A stretch of DNA of 20,791 nucleotides, taken from NCBI GenBank assembly GCA_934456315.1, contig CAKSHG010000015.1:1-20791 (forward strand). Direction: 5' to 3'. A program made the position numbers and the translations under genes. This stretch comes from an uncultured Oscillospiraceae bacterium. GTDB taxonomy: Bacteria; Bacillota; Clostridia; Oscillospirales; Ruminococcaceae. The notes beneath the pieces were generated by a model, which searched no databases, was not told the origin of the DNA, and worked only from the letters and a program-made list of their open reading frames with translations. The stretch's first letter is position 1. Every line of letters starts with the position of its first letter. This document shows, in pieces, positions 8,046-13,451 of the stretch.

Positions 8046-8135
8046 ATTACGGCGGGGTGACAAATGGTTACAAAACGGTTACAAAATCGGACGAAAAGTT
8101 ACTGAAAAATTACAGAATCAGGATTTCCGGTTACA
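8046..8135. promoter_or_regulatory. Phased array of GTTACA-like elements, likely binding sites of an OmpR/PhoB-family regulator
   Basis: Elements begin at 8046 (ATTACG), 8057 (GTGACA), 8067 (GTTACA), 8078 (GTTACA), 8098 (GTTACT), 8109 (ATTACA) and 8130 (GTTACA). Steps are 11, 10, 11, 20, 11 and 21 bp, close to whole multiples of a 10.5-bp helical turn. On the minus strand 8083-8067 reads TGTAAC-N5-TGTAAC, which fits the published WalR pattern TGTWAH-N5-TGTWAH. GTTACA also matches five of six positions of the Bacillus PhoP repeat. The last element begins 21 bp before the -35 of the plus-strand promoter. Which regulator binds is inference. Confidence 0.5.
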
Positions 8136-8150
8136 ATCCTGTCATATATA

Positions 8151-8179
8151 TTGATTTTTATTTCCCGGTGTGCTACAAT
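8151..8179 (+). promoter_or_regulatory. Sigma-A type promoter with extended -10, facing the candidate small RNA
   Basis: TTGATT (8151-8156), a 17-bp spacer and TACAAT (8174-8179) preceded by TGC. The start is expected near 8186. No protein gene follows on the plus strand before the hairpin at 8245-8277. Confidence 0.65.
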
Positions 8180-8185
8180 ATGTTC

Positions 8186-8280
8186 AGAAACACAAGTGAC
8201 ATAACGACATTTCAAGAATCATGATATATTGATCCTCCTTCATAACCAGAAGCCCCGGTAACTCCGGGGCTTCTGGTTTT
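8186..8280 (+). ncRNA. Candidate small RNA of about 95 nt
   Basis: A promoter and a stable hairpin bracket about 95 nt with no credible reading frame. The predicted transcript is AU-rich, has a CCUCCUU segment at 8234-8240 complementary to Shine-Dalgarno sequences, and ends in a 14-bp stem followed by U residues. This resembles a regulatory small RNA that acts on ribosome binding sites, but no known family is recognised. The same CCTCCTT could instead be an AAGGAGG site for a 12-codon frame on the minus strand (8184-8222), with an 11-nt gap that is longer than usual. Confidence 0.4.
8245..8280 (+). terminator. Strong hairpin terminator
   Basis: 8245-8258 pairs perfectly with 8264-8277 (14 bp, 5-nt loop), with four T at the 3' edge on the plus strand and a second T-run after CCGGG. 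On the minus strand the stem follows the EIIA-like gene stop by 10 nt but has no U-tract, so it ends plus-strand transcripts best and may serve the convergent gene only weakly. Confidence 0.7.
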
Positions 8281-8287
8281 CCGGGTT

Positions 8288-8755
8288 TTACATGAGGGTC
8301 CTGACGGAATACTCTGCGGCGGCAGCCCCGGCGCGTCTGGCTCCGGCGAAAACATGCAGTTCCGTGAGGCGGTCGCAGTCGCGGAATCTTACCATCACGC
8401 CGGTTTGGCTTTCGCGGAGGTCGCCGCAGGAAATGCGGCAGACCGGCTCGCCTGCCCGCGCCATATCCCCGGTCTGCATGAAGAATTCTCCCTCGCCGGG
8501 GAGCAGCACCTCTATTTCCAGACCGTCGCCGGTCCGCAGCCGGAAGCTGCTGTCATCTGCGGCAGTGACCGCGCCGTCCGCCGGAGCGCGCACCTCGGCG
8601 GCGGGAAGGAATTTATACCTGAGCCGGACCAGCAAACTTTCCGCGCGGACCGCGAATCCCTCGCCGCTGACGTGCCCGCCGCCGGTGTTGAGCCCGCTAA
8701 GCGGGAGCACGTCGCCGTGAGCCGGGCTGTATAGGTTACGCACTTCTTTTATCAT
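8288..8755 (-). CDS. Degenerate PTS EIIA(Glc)-like protein lacking both histidines
   Basis: A 155-residue protein whose middle follows the glucose-type EIIA pattern: S-P-A-H-G-D-V-L near the N-terminus, G-E-G-F-A-V (31-36), A-P-A-D-G-A-V (57-63), G-D-G-L-E-I-E-V-L-L (76-85) and the G-D-M-A-R-A-G-E-P-V-C end motif (96-106). The two active histidines of real EIIA (in H-A-I and I-H-I-G) are replaced by Ser/Phe and Leu-Pro, so phosphotransfer is not expected. It may be a structural or regulatory relic; the fold assignment rests on motif spacing only. GGAGGC lies 6 nt before the ATG. It is divergent from the antiporter gene, with 175 bp between them. No other PTS gene is nearby. Confidence 0.6.
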   Translation of the reverse strand: MIKEVRNLYSPAHGDVLPLSGLNTGGGHVSGEGFAVRAESLLVRLRYKFLPAAEVRAPADGAVTAADDSSFRLRTGDGLEIEVLLPGEGEFFMQTGDMARAGEPVCRISCGDLRESQTGVMVRFRDCDRLTELHVFAGARRAGAAAAEYSVRTLM

Positions 8756-8851
8756 TACATCGCCTCCGCAGTTATTTCACGATGAGGGAAACGCTGAGAT
8801 TTTCCCCAAAAAAACATCACACCATGCCGCAATTATTGTTTACAATTATCC

Positions 8852-8880
8852 TTGAATTAAACCCGGGTATACGATATAAT
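8852..8880 (+). promoter_or_regulatory. Sigma-A promoter of the antiporter gene
   Basis: TTGAAT (8852-8857), 17-bp spacer, TATAAT (8875-8880). The start is expected near 8887, giving a leader of about 44 nt with AGAAAGGAAG before the ATG. A short inverted repeat ATTGT-TT-ACAAT (8835-8846) lies just upstream of the -35 and could be an operator. No clear promoter for the divergent EIIA-like gene was found. Confidence 0.75.
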
Positions 8881-8930
8881 TATTAAGGCTTGATAATAGA
8901 AACAGAACCAAGAAAGGAAGCATATCGATC

Positions 8931-10187
8931 ATGATAGATTGCTTTAAAAACCTGGCGATAATATTAATTTCCGCCAAACTTATGGGACTTCTTGCCAAGA
9001 AGTGCAAGGCTCCTCAGGTCGTCGGGCAGATACTTGCCGGACTGATCATAGGTCAGGCAGTGCTGGGGCTGGTCGCTGCGGACAGCTTTATAAAGACGCT
9101 GGCAGAGATCGGCGTTGTTATCCTGATGTTCTCGGCGGGGCTTGAAACCAACCTCCGCGACCTGCTCAAGACCGGACCGGTGGCGCTGTGCGTTGCGCTG
9201 GCAGGCGTGATGGTTCCACTCGCCGGCGGATTCCTGATGTACAATATCTATTGCGGCATTAATCCTGACGCTGCAATGGGTGGTAATGTCTTTAATCAGG
9301 CATTGTTCATCGGCACGATAATGACTGCGACATCGGTTTCCATCACGGTGCAGGCGCTGCGTGAGCTGGGACACCTCAAGAGCCGCATAGGCACTACGAT
9401 AGTCAGCGCTGCGATAATCGATGATGTTATCGGTATCATCGTTCTGACCGTGGTCATCGGAATAGAGGGCGGCAAGGACGACAGTGGATTTGCGATAACG
9501 GGTCAGCCCATCGCCGACGTGTTCATCAAGACCGGAATGTTTATTATATTCAGCTTTGGCGTTGGATTCCTGATGTATTTTCTGTTCAAGTTCCTGGACA
9601 AGAAGTTCTACCATCAGCGCCGTATCCCGATATTCGGACTTGTGCTGTGCTTCCTGATGGCATACTGCGCTGAAACATTCTTCGGCATTGCGGATATCAC
9701 AGGCGCTTACGTTGCGGGAATAATCCTGTGCAACCTCCGCGACGCGGAATATATCGCCGGAAAGATGGACATCAGTTCCTACATGCTGTTCGGACCGGTG
9801 TTCTTTGCAAGTATCGGGCTGAACATCACGTTCGACGGATTCACGCTCGACCTGCTGTGGTTCTCACTGGCGTTCGTGCTGGTAGCGCTGGTCGGGAAGA
9901 TAATCGGCTGCGGTGTGGTCGCAAAGGCGTTCGGCAACAGCTGGAAGGACTCCCTCAAGGTCGGCGTGGGAATGATGACCCGCGGAGAGGTGGCGCTGAT
10001 AGTTGCGAACAAGGGACTCGCGGTCGGAATGGTGGAGCAGAGGTACTTCCTGGCGGTCATTCTGCTGATCGTGGTATCCTCTATATCTGTGCCGATAATC
10101 CTCAAGCTGCTGTTCAAGGGAGAAAAGACTCCAGGCAGCGATCACCCGGACGATGGCGTCACAGAGGAAGTTCCTGCCGAGTACTGA
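8931..10187 (+). CDS. CPA2-family cation:proton antiporter (GerN/NapA-like)
   Basis: A 418-residue, almost wholly hydrophobic protein with about 12-13 transmembrane segments. It shows the CPA2 features A-P-Q-V-V-G-Q-I-L-A-G (27-37), M-F-S-A-G-L-E-T (66-73), T-A-T-S-V-S-I-T-V-Q (132-141) in the unwound-helix region, and the ion-binding Asp164-Asp165 in I-I-D-D-V-I-G. Two adjacent Asp are typical of electrogenic Na+/H+ members such as NapA and GerN, not KefB. No C-terminal RCK/TrkA-N domain is present, so the protein ends after the membrane part with a short charged tail. It exchanges Na+ (or K+) for protons at the plasma membrane for pH and sodium homeostasis. It has its own promoter and terminator and so is a single-gene unit. 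Confidence 0.9.
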   Translation: MIDCFKNLAIILISAKLMGLLAKKCKAPQVVGQILAGLIIGQAVLGLVAADSFIKTLAEIGVVILMFSAGLETNLRDLLKTGPVALCVALAGVMVPLAGGFLMYNIYCGINPDAAMGGNVFNQALFIGTIMTATSVSITVQALRELGHLKSRIGTTIVSAAIIDDVIGIIVLTVVIGIEGGKDDSGFAITGQPIADVFIKTGMFIIFSFGVGFLMYFLFKFLDKKFYHQRRIPIFGLVLCFLMAYCAETFFGIADITGAYVAGIILCNLRDAEYIAGKMDISSYMLFGPVFFASIGLNITFDGFTLDLLWFSLAFVLVALVGKIIGCGVVAKAFGNSWKDSLKVGVGMMTRGEVALIVANKGLAVGMVEQRYFLAVILLIVVSSISVPIILKLLFKGEKTPGSDHPDDGVTEEVPAEY

Positions 10188-10195
10188 TAAAATAT

Positions 10196-10226
10196 CGGGG
10201 GCTGCAGACAATACAGCCCCCGTTTA
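10196..10226 (+). terminator. Terminator of the antiporter gene
   Basis: 10196-10204 pairs with 10214-10222 (9 bp, all but two GC) around a 9-nt loop, followed by TTTA. It lies 9 nt after the stop codon. The T-run is short. Confidence 0.65.
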
Positions 10227-10244
10227 TCATACCTGTGATCGTGT

Positions 10245-10293
10245 AAATAGAAAGATCCCCGCCGGGCGGCTTACTAAGCCAATCGGCGGGGAT
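10245..10293 (-). terminator. Terminator of tRNA-Thr
   Basis: 10284-10293 pairs with 10255-10264 (10 bp), with an inner hairpin 10268-10272/10276-10280. On the minus strand the stem is followed by CTTTCTATTT. It begins 8 nt after the tRNA 3' end. Confidence 0.7.
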
Positions 10294-10300
10294 TTAAATC

Positions 10301-10376
10301 TGGAGCTGGGAATGGGACTCGAACCCACGACCTGCGCATTACGAATGCGCTGCTCTACCAACTGAGCTATACCAGC
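10301..10376 (-). tRNA. tRNA-Thr, anticodon CGT
   Basis: A 76-nt cloverleaf with encoded CCA (10301-10303). The anticodon stem GCGCA/TGCGC encloses the 7-nt loop TTCGTAA, giving anticodon CGT, which reads ACG (Thr). The D arm GCTC/GAGC and the T arm GTGGG/CCCAT with TTCGAGT loop are normal. The acceptor stem pairs except for position 6-67 (U opposite C). No obvious promoter was found on the minus strand just upstream. Confidence 0.95.
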
Positions 10377-10394
10377 GAAAATTTGTAAAAACAC

Positions 10395-10423
10395 TTGCAT
10401 TATGAATGAGTGTATGGTATAAT
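10395..10423 (+). promoter_or_regulatory. Promoter of the signal-peptidase-like/ComEA-like operon
   Basis: TTGCAT (10395-10400), 17-bp spacer and a perfect TATAAT (10418-10423). The start is expected near 10430, which excludes a translation start at the upstream GTG (10410). The -35 lies only 19 bp from the 5' end of the oppositely oriented tRNA gene, so the two promoters must overlap. Confidence 0.65.
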
Positions 10424-10451
10424 AAACATATATGCAGTGATCATCGAAGCG

Positions 10452-11891
10452 ATGACTTTATCATTATATACTGAAAATCAGGATTTGTCAAGTCCAAAAG
10501 AGGTGTTTTTTATAAATTCGGGCAAAAAAATCGTTCGCGTGGCGGGAATAATCATTGCAGCGCTCCTTGGGGCGTTGTTCCTGCTGATGGTGATATCCGC
10601 GGCTGCGTTCGGCTCTGCCGGGACAGTGGGCGTGTTCGGATTCAATCTTTTTATATGCGACAGCAGCGATTATGAGAGCGTTCCCGCAGGGAGCGCGGTT
10701 ATCTCGACCTCCTGCGCGCCGTATGACCTTGAGGAGGGTAACCTCGTCCTTTACACCACTGATCCCGAGGATAAAAACGCGCCGCTTGCCATGGGGTACT
10801 ACACCGATTTCAAGATGACCGACGGAATTTACTACCTTCAGCTTGAAAACAACGGCGACAGCACGGTCATCAGCGAGGACGCCCTTATCGGGAAAGCCGG
10901 TTGGTGCAGCCCGTTCCTTGGAGCTTTCATCAGATTTACGCGCTCACCTTGGGGAGTTCTTGTTATGGCGGTCATTCCCTGCGCGCTGCTTATCCTGTTC
11001 GATATCCTCCGTGTAAAAACCCACGAAAAGCCCATACCGGAGGTAATTCCACAGGTCAAGAATCAGGACGACAGACCCACCCCGCAGATCACGGTAGGCG
11101 AAAGCGGCAGCGCCTCCTATAGCAGGAACCCAAGCGGCAGACCTGCTGTCAGCGCTGACAGCGTGCTCTTCACGTTCCCCGCTGCCAAGCAGCATTCCGA
11201 ACCCAGGAACGTCACATCGGCGCCAACGATGTCCGACGCGGACGTGCTCTCGCTGCTTAACGCCCCCTCCGGAAAGTCTGCGGCTAAACCAGTGCAGTCA
11301 ACTCCCGAACCTTCCCGCCAGGCTTCGCCGCTGTTCACTCTCCCTGCTGACAGGGCGGCAGCTCCTGAAAAGCCTACGCTCCCGGCTCCGGTCGCCGCAA
11401 AGCGGTACATAGATAATACCACTGCACCTTCTGTCAAGCCGTCCGCGCCGGGAAATGCCGGACGTTCTTCGCCGGCTGAACCGGTCAAATCAGCCGGACC
11501 CACCGAGTTGACATCGTCAACCGGTGCTGTTTCCGCAGCCGCGCCGGCTGCCGCTTCCCGCGTCAGTGAAAAAACTGCGGAGATACCGTCAGTTACCAAG
11601 CCGCAGAAAAACCAGCGTCCGGACGCATTCTTCGCTCAGTCTGACGCGCCGCAGATCGGCAGAGGACTCGCCGGCAGACAGAACAAGTCGGCAAGCCGGT
11701 CGATAATCGACCTTGAGGACGCGCTTGCAGCAGCGCCGTCCCGGACCGCGCGTCCGGAAAGCCGCCGCAGCGCCGATATCCTCGCCGCAAAGAACCGTAG
11801 CGACCTCATTACAGAGGACGACGATTCACGGGATAAGTCCCGCTATGAGGTAGACGATATCCTCGCGGGGATCGAAAAACGCCATAAGTAG
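10452..11891 (+). CDS. Signal peptidase I-like (S26B/SipW-like) membrane protein with long disordered tail, probably non-catalytic
   Basis: About 479 residues from the ATG at 10452. A transmembrane helix (about 30-52) is followed by an extracellular domain in the S26 pattern: S-S-D-Y-E-S-V-P-A-G-S-A-V-I, where a Ser falls at the nucleophile position, then a G-N-L-V-L-Y strand, I-G-K, and S-P-W-G before a second helix (about 163-186). The His of the T-H-R segment of SipW-type peptidases is not found (M-G-Y-Y), and no Lys dyad is evident, so activity is doubtful. Residues 190-480 are Pro/Ala/Ser-rich and presumably disordered in the cytoplasm. The start is uncertain: the best RBS (AGAGGTG, 10499-10505) is followed at correct spacing only by an in-frame ATA; GTG 10503 is another choice. 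The stop is followed after 29 nt by the ComEA-like gene. Confidence 0.55.
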   Translation: MTLSLYTENQDLSSPKEVFFINSGKKIVRVAGIIIAALLGALFLLMVISAAAFGSAGTVGVFGFNLFICDSSDYESVPAGSAVISTSCAPYDLEEGNLVLYTTDPEDKNAPLAMGYYTDFKMTDGIYYLQLENNGDSTVISEDALIGKAGWCSPFLGAFIRFTRSPWGVLVMAVIPCALLILFDILRVKTHEKPIPEVIPQVKNQDDRPTPQITVGESGSASYSRNPSGRPAVSADSVLFTFPAAKQHSEPRNVTSAPTMSDADVLSLLNAPSGKSAAKPVQSTPEPSRQASPLFTLPADRAAAPEKPTLPAPVAAKRYIDNTTAPSVKPSAPGNAGRSSPAEPVKSAGPTELTSSTGAVSAAAPAAASRVSEKTAEIPSVTKPQKNQRPDAFFAQSDAPQIGRGLAGRQNKSASRSIIDLEDALAAAPSRTARPESRRSADILAAKNRSDLITEDDDSRDKSRYEVDDILAGIEKRHK

Positions 11892-11920
11892 TAATTTTAT
11901 CTCATAATTAAGGAGCGGCT

Positions 11921-12535
11921 ATGAAAAAGCCATACTCTATCACAGATGTTGCCCTTGCAGTCATACGCGTGTGCCTTGTTCTGGGTATATTCATATCGCT
12001 GTTCAATTTCTATATTCATACTAAGCAGGATCCCAGGATAGTAGTGCGGATACCTCCGGCGGAAACGGCCGCCGAATCGCAGGAATACGCGGCTGGATCG
12101 ACTGGGTCTGAAACGCTTTCAGGGGCAGTCCACGCAGAACCCACGGATATTTCAGAACCGGAAGAAACTGCGAATATCGTCGAAAGTCAGGGCGCTATGT
12201 CTTATGACAGGATATCCGGAGAAAATGCAGCTCCGCCCGTGATATCCACAGACTCGGCTGAAAGCTCCCCGGCGACTGCGCCGCCCGCTGAAACGGATCA
12301 TTCAGCCGCGCAGGCGACCGTGGAAATTCAGGACGGCGCTTCCGGGCTGATAAATATAAACACGGCTCCGGCAAGCGAACTCATCAGACTGAATGGGATA
12401 GGAGAGGTAAAAGCCGCCGCGATCGTTGAATACCGCCGCACCAACGGAGTATTCCGGAGGATAGAAGATATACTGAATGTCAGCGGGATAGGTGAAAAGA
12501 CTTTCGAAAAGATCCGCGACGAGATAACAGTATAG
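11921..12535 (+). CDS. comEA: ComEA-like membrane-anchored helix-hairpin-helix DNA-binding protein
   Basis: A 204-residue protein: transmembrane anchor at about 11-31, a low-complexity extracellular linker (about 40-140), and a C-terminal ComEA-type helix-hairpin-helix pair from 142 (I-N-I-N-T-A, L-N-G-I-G, A-I-V-E-Y-R, V-S-G-I-G). ComEA binds incoming DNA outside the membrane during competence. The SLBB domain seen in Bacillus ComEA is not evident, and comEC is not adjacent, so a role in DNA uptake is inferred from the family. AAGGAG precedes the ATG; it is the second gene of a two-gene operon that ends in a clear terminator. Confidence 0.85.
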   Translation: MKKPYSITDVALAVIRVCLVLGIFISLFNFYIHTKQDPRIVVRIPPAETAAESQEYAAGSTGSETLSGAVHAEPTDISEPEETANIVESQGAMSYDRISGENAAPPVISTDSAESSPATAPPAETDHSAAQATVEIQDGASGLININTAPASELIRLNGIGEVKAAAIVEYRRTNGVFRRIEDILNVSGIGEKTFEKIRDEITV

Positions 12536-12560
12536 TTACGTTAAATAAGCAGAACCATAC

Positions 12561-12599
12561 AGCCGCCAGACCTTAAAAGGATATGGCGGCTTTTGTTTT
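12561..12599 (+). terminator. Terminator after the ComEA-like gene
   Basis: 12561-12568 pairs with 12584-12591 (8 bp), with a small inner CCTT/AAGG hairpin, followed by TTTTGTTTT. It separates the comEA-like operon from the Ter-type locus. Confidence 0.85.
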
Positions 12600-12604
12600 G
12601 TACT

Positions 12605-12644
12605 TTACAGAATGGATTTGAATCGTTACGCCACCTTACAGAAT
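12605..12644 (+). promoter_or_regulatory. Spaced TTAC repeats upstream of the terY promoter
   Basis: TTACAGAAT occurs at 12605-12613 and 12636-12644, with another TTAC at 12626. Steps are 21 and 10 bp, about two and one helical turns. The same word occurs at 8110-8118 within the phased array. This suggests a shared regulator, although three elements alone are weak evidence. Confidence 0.35.
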
Positions 12645-12686
12645 CGTAATACGGCACTTCCTTAGTGATATGTTTCAAATAAGCTA

Positions 12687-12715
12687 TTGACACGACCGAT
12701 ATTTTAGGGTATAAT
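12687..12715 (+). promoter_or_regulatory. Perfect-consensus sigma-A promoter of the Ter-type locus
   Basis: TTGACA (12687-12692), 17-bp spacer, TATAAT (12710-12715). Both hexamers match consensus fully. The start is expected near 12722, about 77 nt before the terY ATG. Confidence 0.9.
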
Positions 12716-12722
12716 TAACATT

Positions 12723-12749
12723 AAGTTGGCAGAATATCATCTGTCACTT
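12723..12749 (+). promoter_or_regulatory. 5'-terminal stem-loop of the terY leader
   Basis: 12727-12733 pairs with 12740-12746 (one G-U pair), and 12723-12725 extends the stem with 12747-12749 past one bulged base. If transcription starts near 12722 the hairpin forms the very 5' end of the mRNA, a position known to protect transcripts from decay. It does not cover the AGGAGG site (12785-12790). Confidence 0.4.
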
Positions 12750-12798
12750 GGTTAATAAAGGTAATTGAGGAATATACTATTTTCAGGAGGTCAGTCAG

Positions 12799-13440
12799 AT
12801 GTCAGACTATATAAGACGACTCCCCGTATACCTGCTGCTGGACTGCTCGGGTTCAATGTCGGGCGAGCCGATAGAGGCTGTAAAGCAGGGAATCAAGGCG
12901 CTTTTAAACGAACTTAAGGGCGACCCGCAGGCTCTCGAAACAGCCTGCCTTTCAGTGATAACATTCAACAGCACAGCCCGGCAGATATCTCCGCTGACGG
13001 AGCTTATGCTTTTCAAGGAGCCGGAGCTCACCGCAGGCGGCGCAACAGCCCTCGGCGGAGCTCTGCATGTACTCGCGGACTGTATCCGTTCAGAGGTGCG
13101 CACCTCCACTGCAACGCAGAAGGGCGACTGGAAGCCGCTGGTGTTCCTGCTCACTGACGGGGCGCCCACGGATAACCTTGACGAGGGGATCGAGGCTCTC
13201 AAGTCCGTTTCAACGGGCAATATCATCGCGTGCGCAGCCGGTGCCAACGCCAACACCAGCACACTGCGCAAGATAACCAACAACGTCCTGATGATGAACA
13301 ATCTTACCGCCGGCGACCTTGCCGCGTTCTTCGCGTGGGTATCCGGCTCGATAAAGGCGTCCTCCAAGAGCATTGACGCAAAGCCCGGAGAGGCTATACA
13401 GCTTCCGCCTCCTCCCCAGGGATTTGTTATCGTTCCCTGA
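12799..13440 (+). CDS. terY: TerY-like von Willebrand factor A domain protein
   Basis: A 213-residue single-domain VWA protein with a complete metal-ion-dependent adhesion site: Asp15-x-Ser17-x-Ser19, Thr83 in G-A-T-A-L-G-G-A, and Asp120 in L-L-T-D-G-A-P-T-D. There is no signal peptide, so it is cytoplasmic. TerY proteins occur with tellurium-resistance-type (Ter) genes, where VWA protein, PP2C phosphatase and kinase form the TerY-P triad proposed for phosphorylation-based stress signalling. All three genes are present here in order, and TerD proteins follow. AGGAGG lies 8 nt before the ATG. First gene behind the consensus promoter; 11 nt separate it from the phosphatase gene. Confidence 0.9.
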   Translation: MSDYIRRLPVYLLLDCSGSMSGEPIEAVKQGIKALLNELKGDPQALETACLSVITFNSTARQISPLTELMLFKEPELTAGGATALGGALHVLADCIRSEVRTSTATQKGDWKPLVFLLTDGAPTDNLDEGIEALKSVSTGNIIACAAGANANTSTLRKITNNVLMMNNLTAGDLAAFFAWVSGSIKASSKSIDAKPGEAIQLPPPPQGFVIVP

Positions 13441-13451
13441 TAGGGGGTATT

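Larger units (their letters stand above)
7937..8287. other. Intergenic region between divergent and convergent units (351 bp)
   Basis: AT-rich stretch without a protein gene. From left to right it holds the minus-strand promoter of the desulfurase cluster (7981-7989), an array of TTAC elements at about 10.5-bp spacing (8046-8135), a plus-strand promoter (8151-8179), a presumed short transcript (about 8186-8280) and a strong hairpin (8245-8277). Each has its own entry. The only possible small reading frames are 12 to 14 codons and are not supported. Confidence 0.7.

Noticed and set aside
8046..8135. CRISPR array
   Set aside because: Repeats are 6-10 bp at 10-21 bp steps, far too short for CRISPR repeats and spacers, and no cas gene is present.
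8184..8222. Minus-strand 12-codon frame preceded by AAGGAGG
   Set aside because: Spacing of 11 nt is long, the product is tiny and no promoter is seen. Kept only as an alternative reading of the CCTCCTT segment.
8181..8225. Plus-strand 14-codon frame starting ATG right after the -10 element
   Set aside because: The ATG lies before the expected transcription start and has no ribosome binding site.
12600..12798. Riboswitch in the terY leader
   Set aside because: Only one short hairpin can be formed downstream of the start; no known riboswitch core or alternative terminator is visible.
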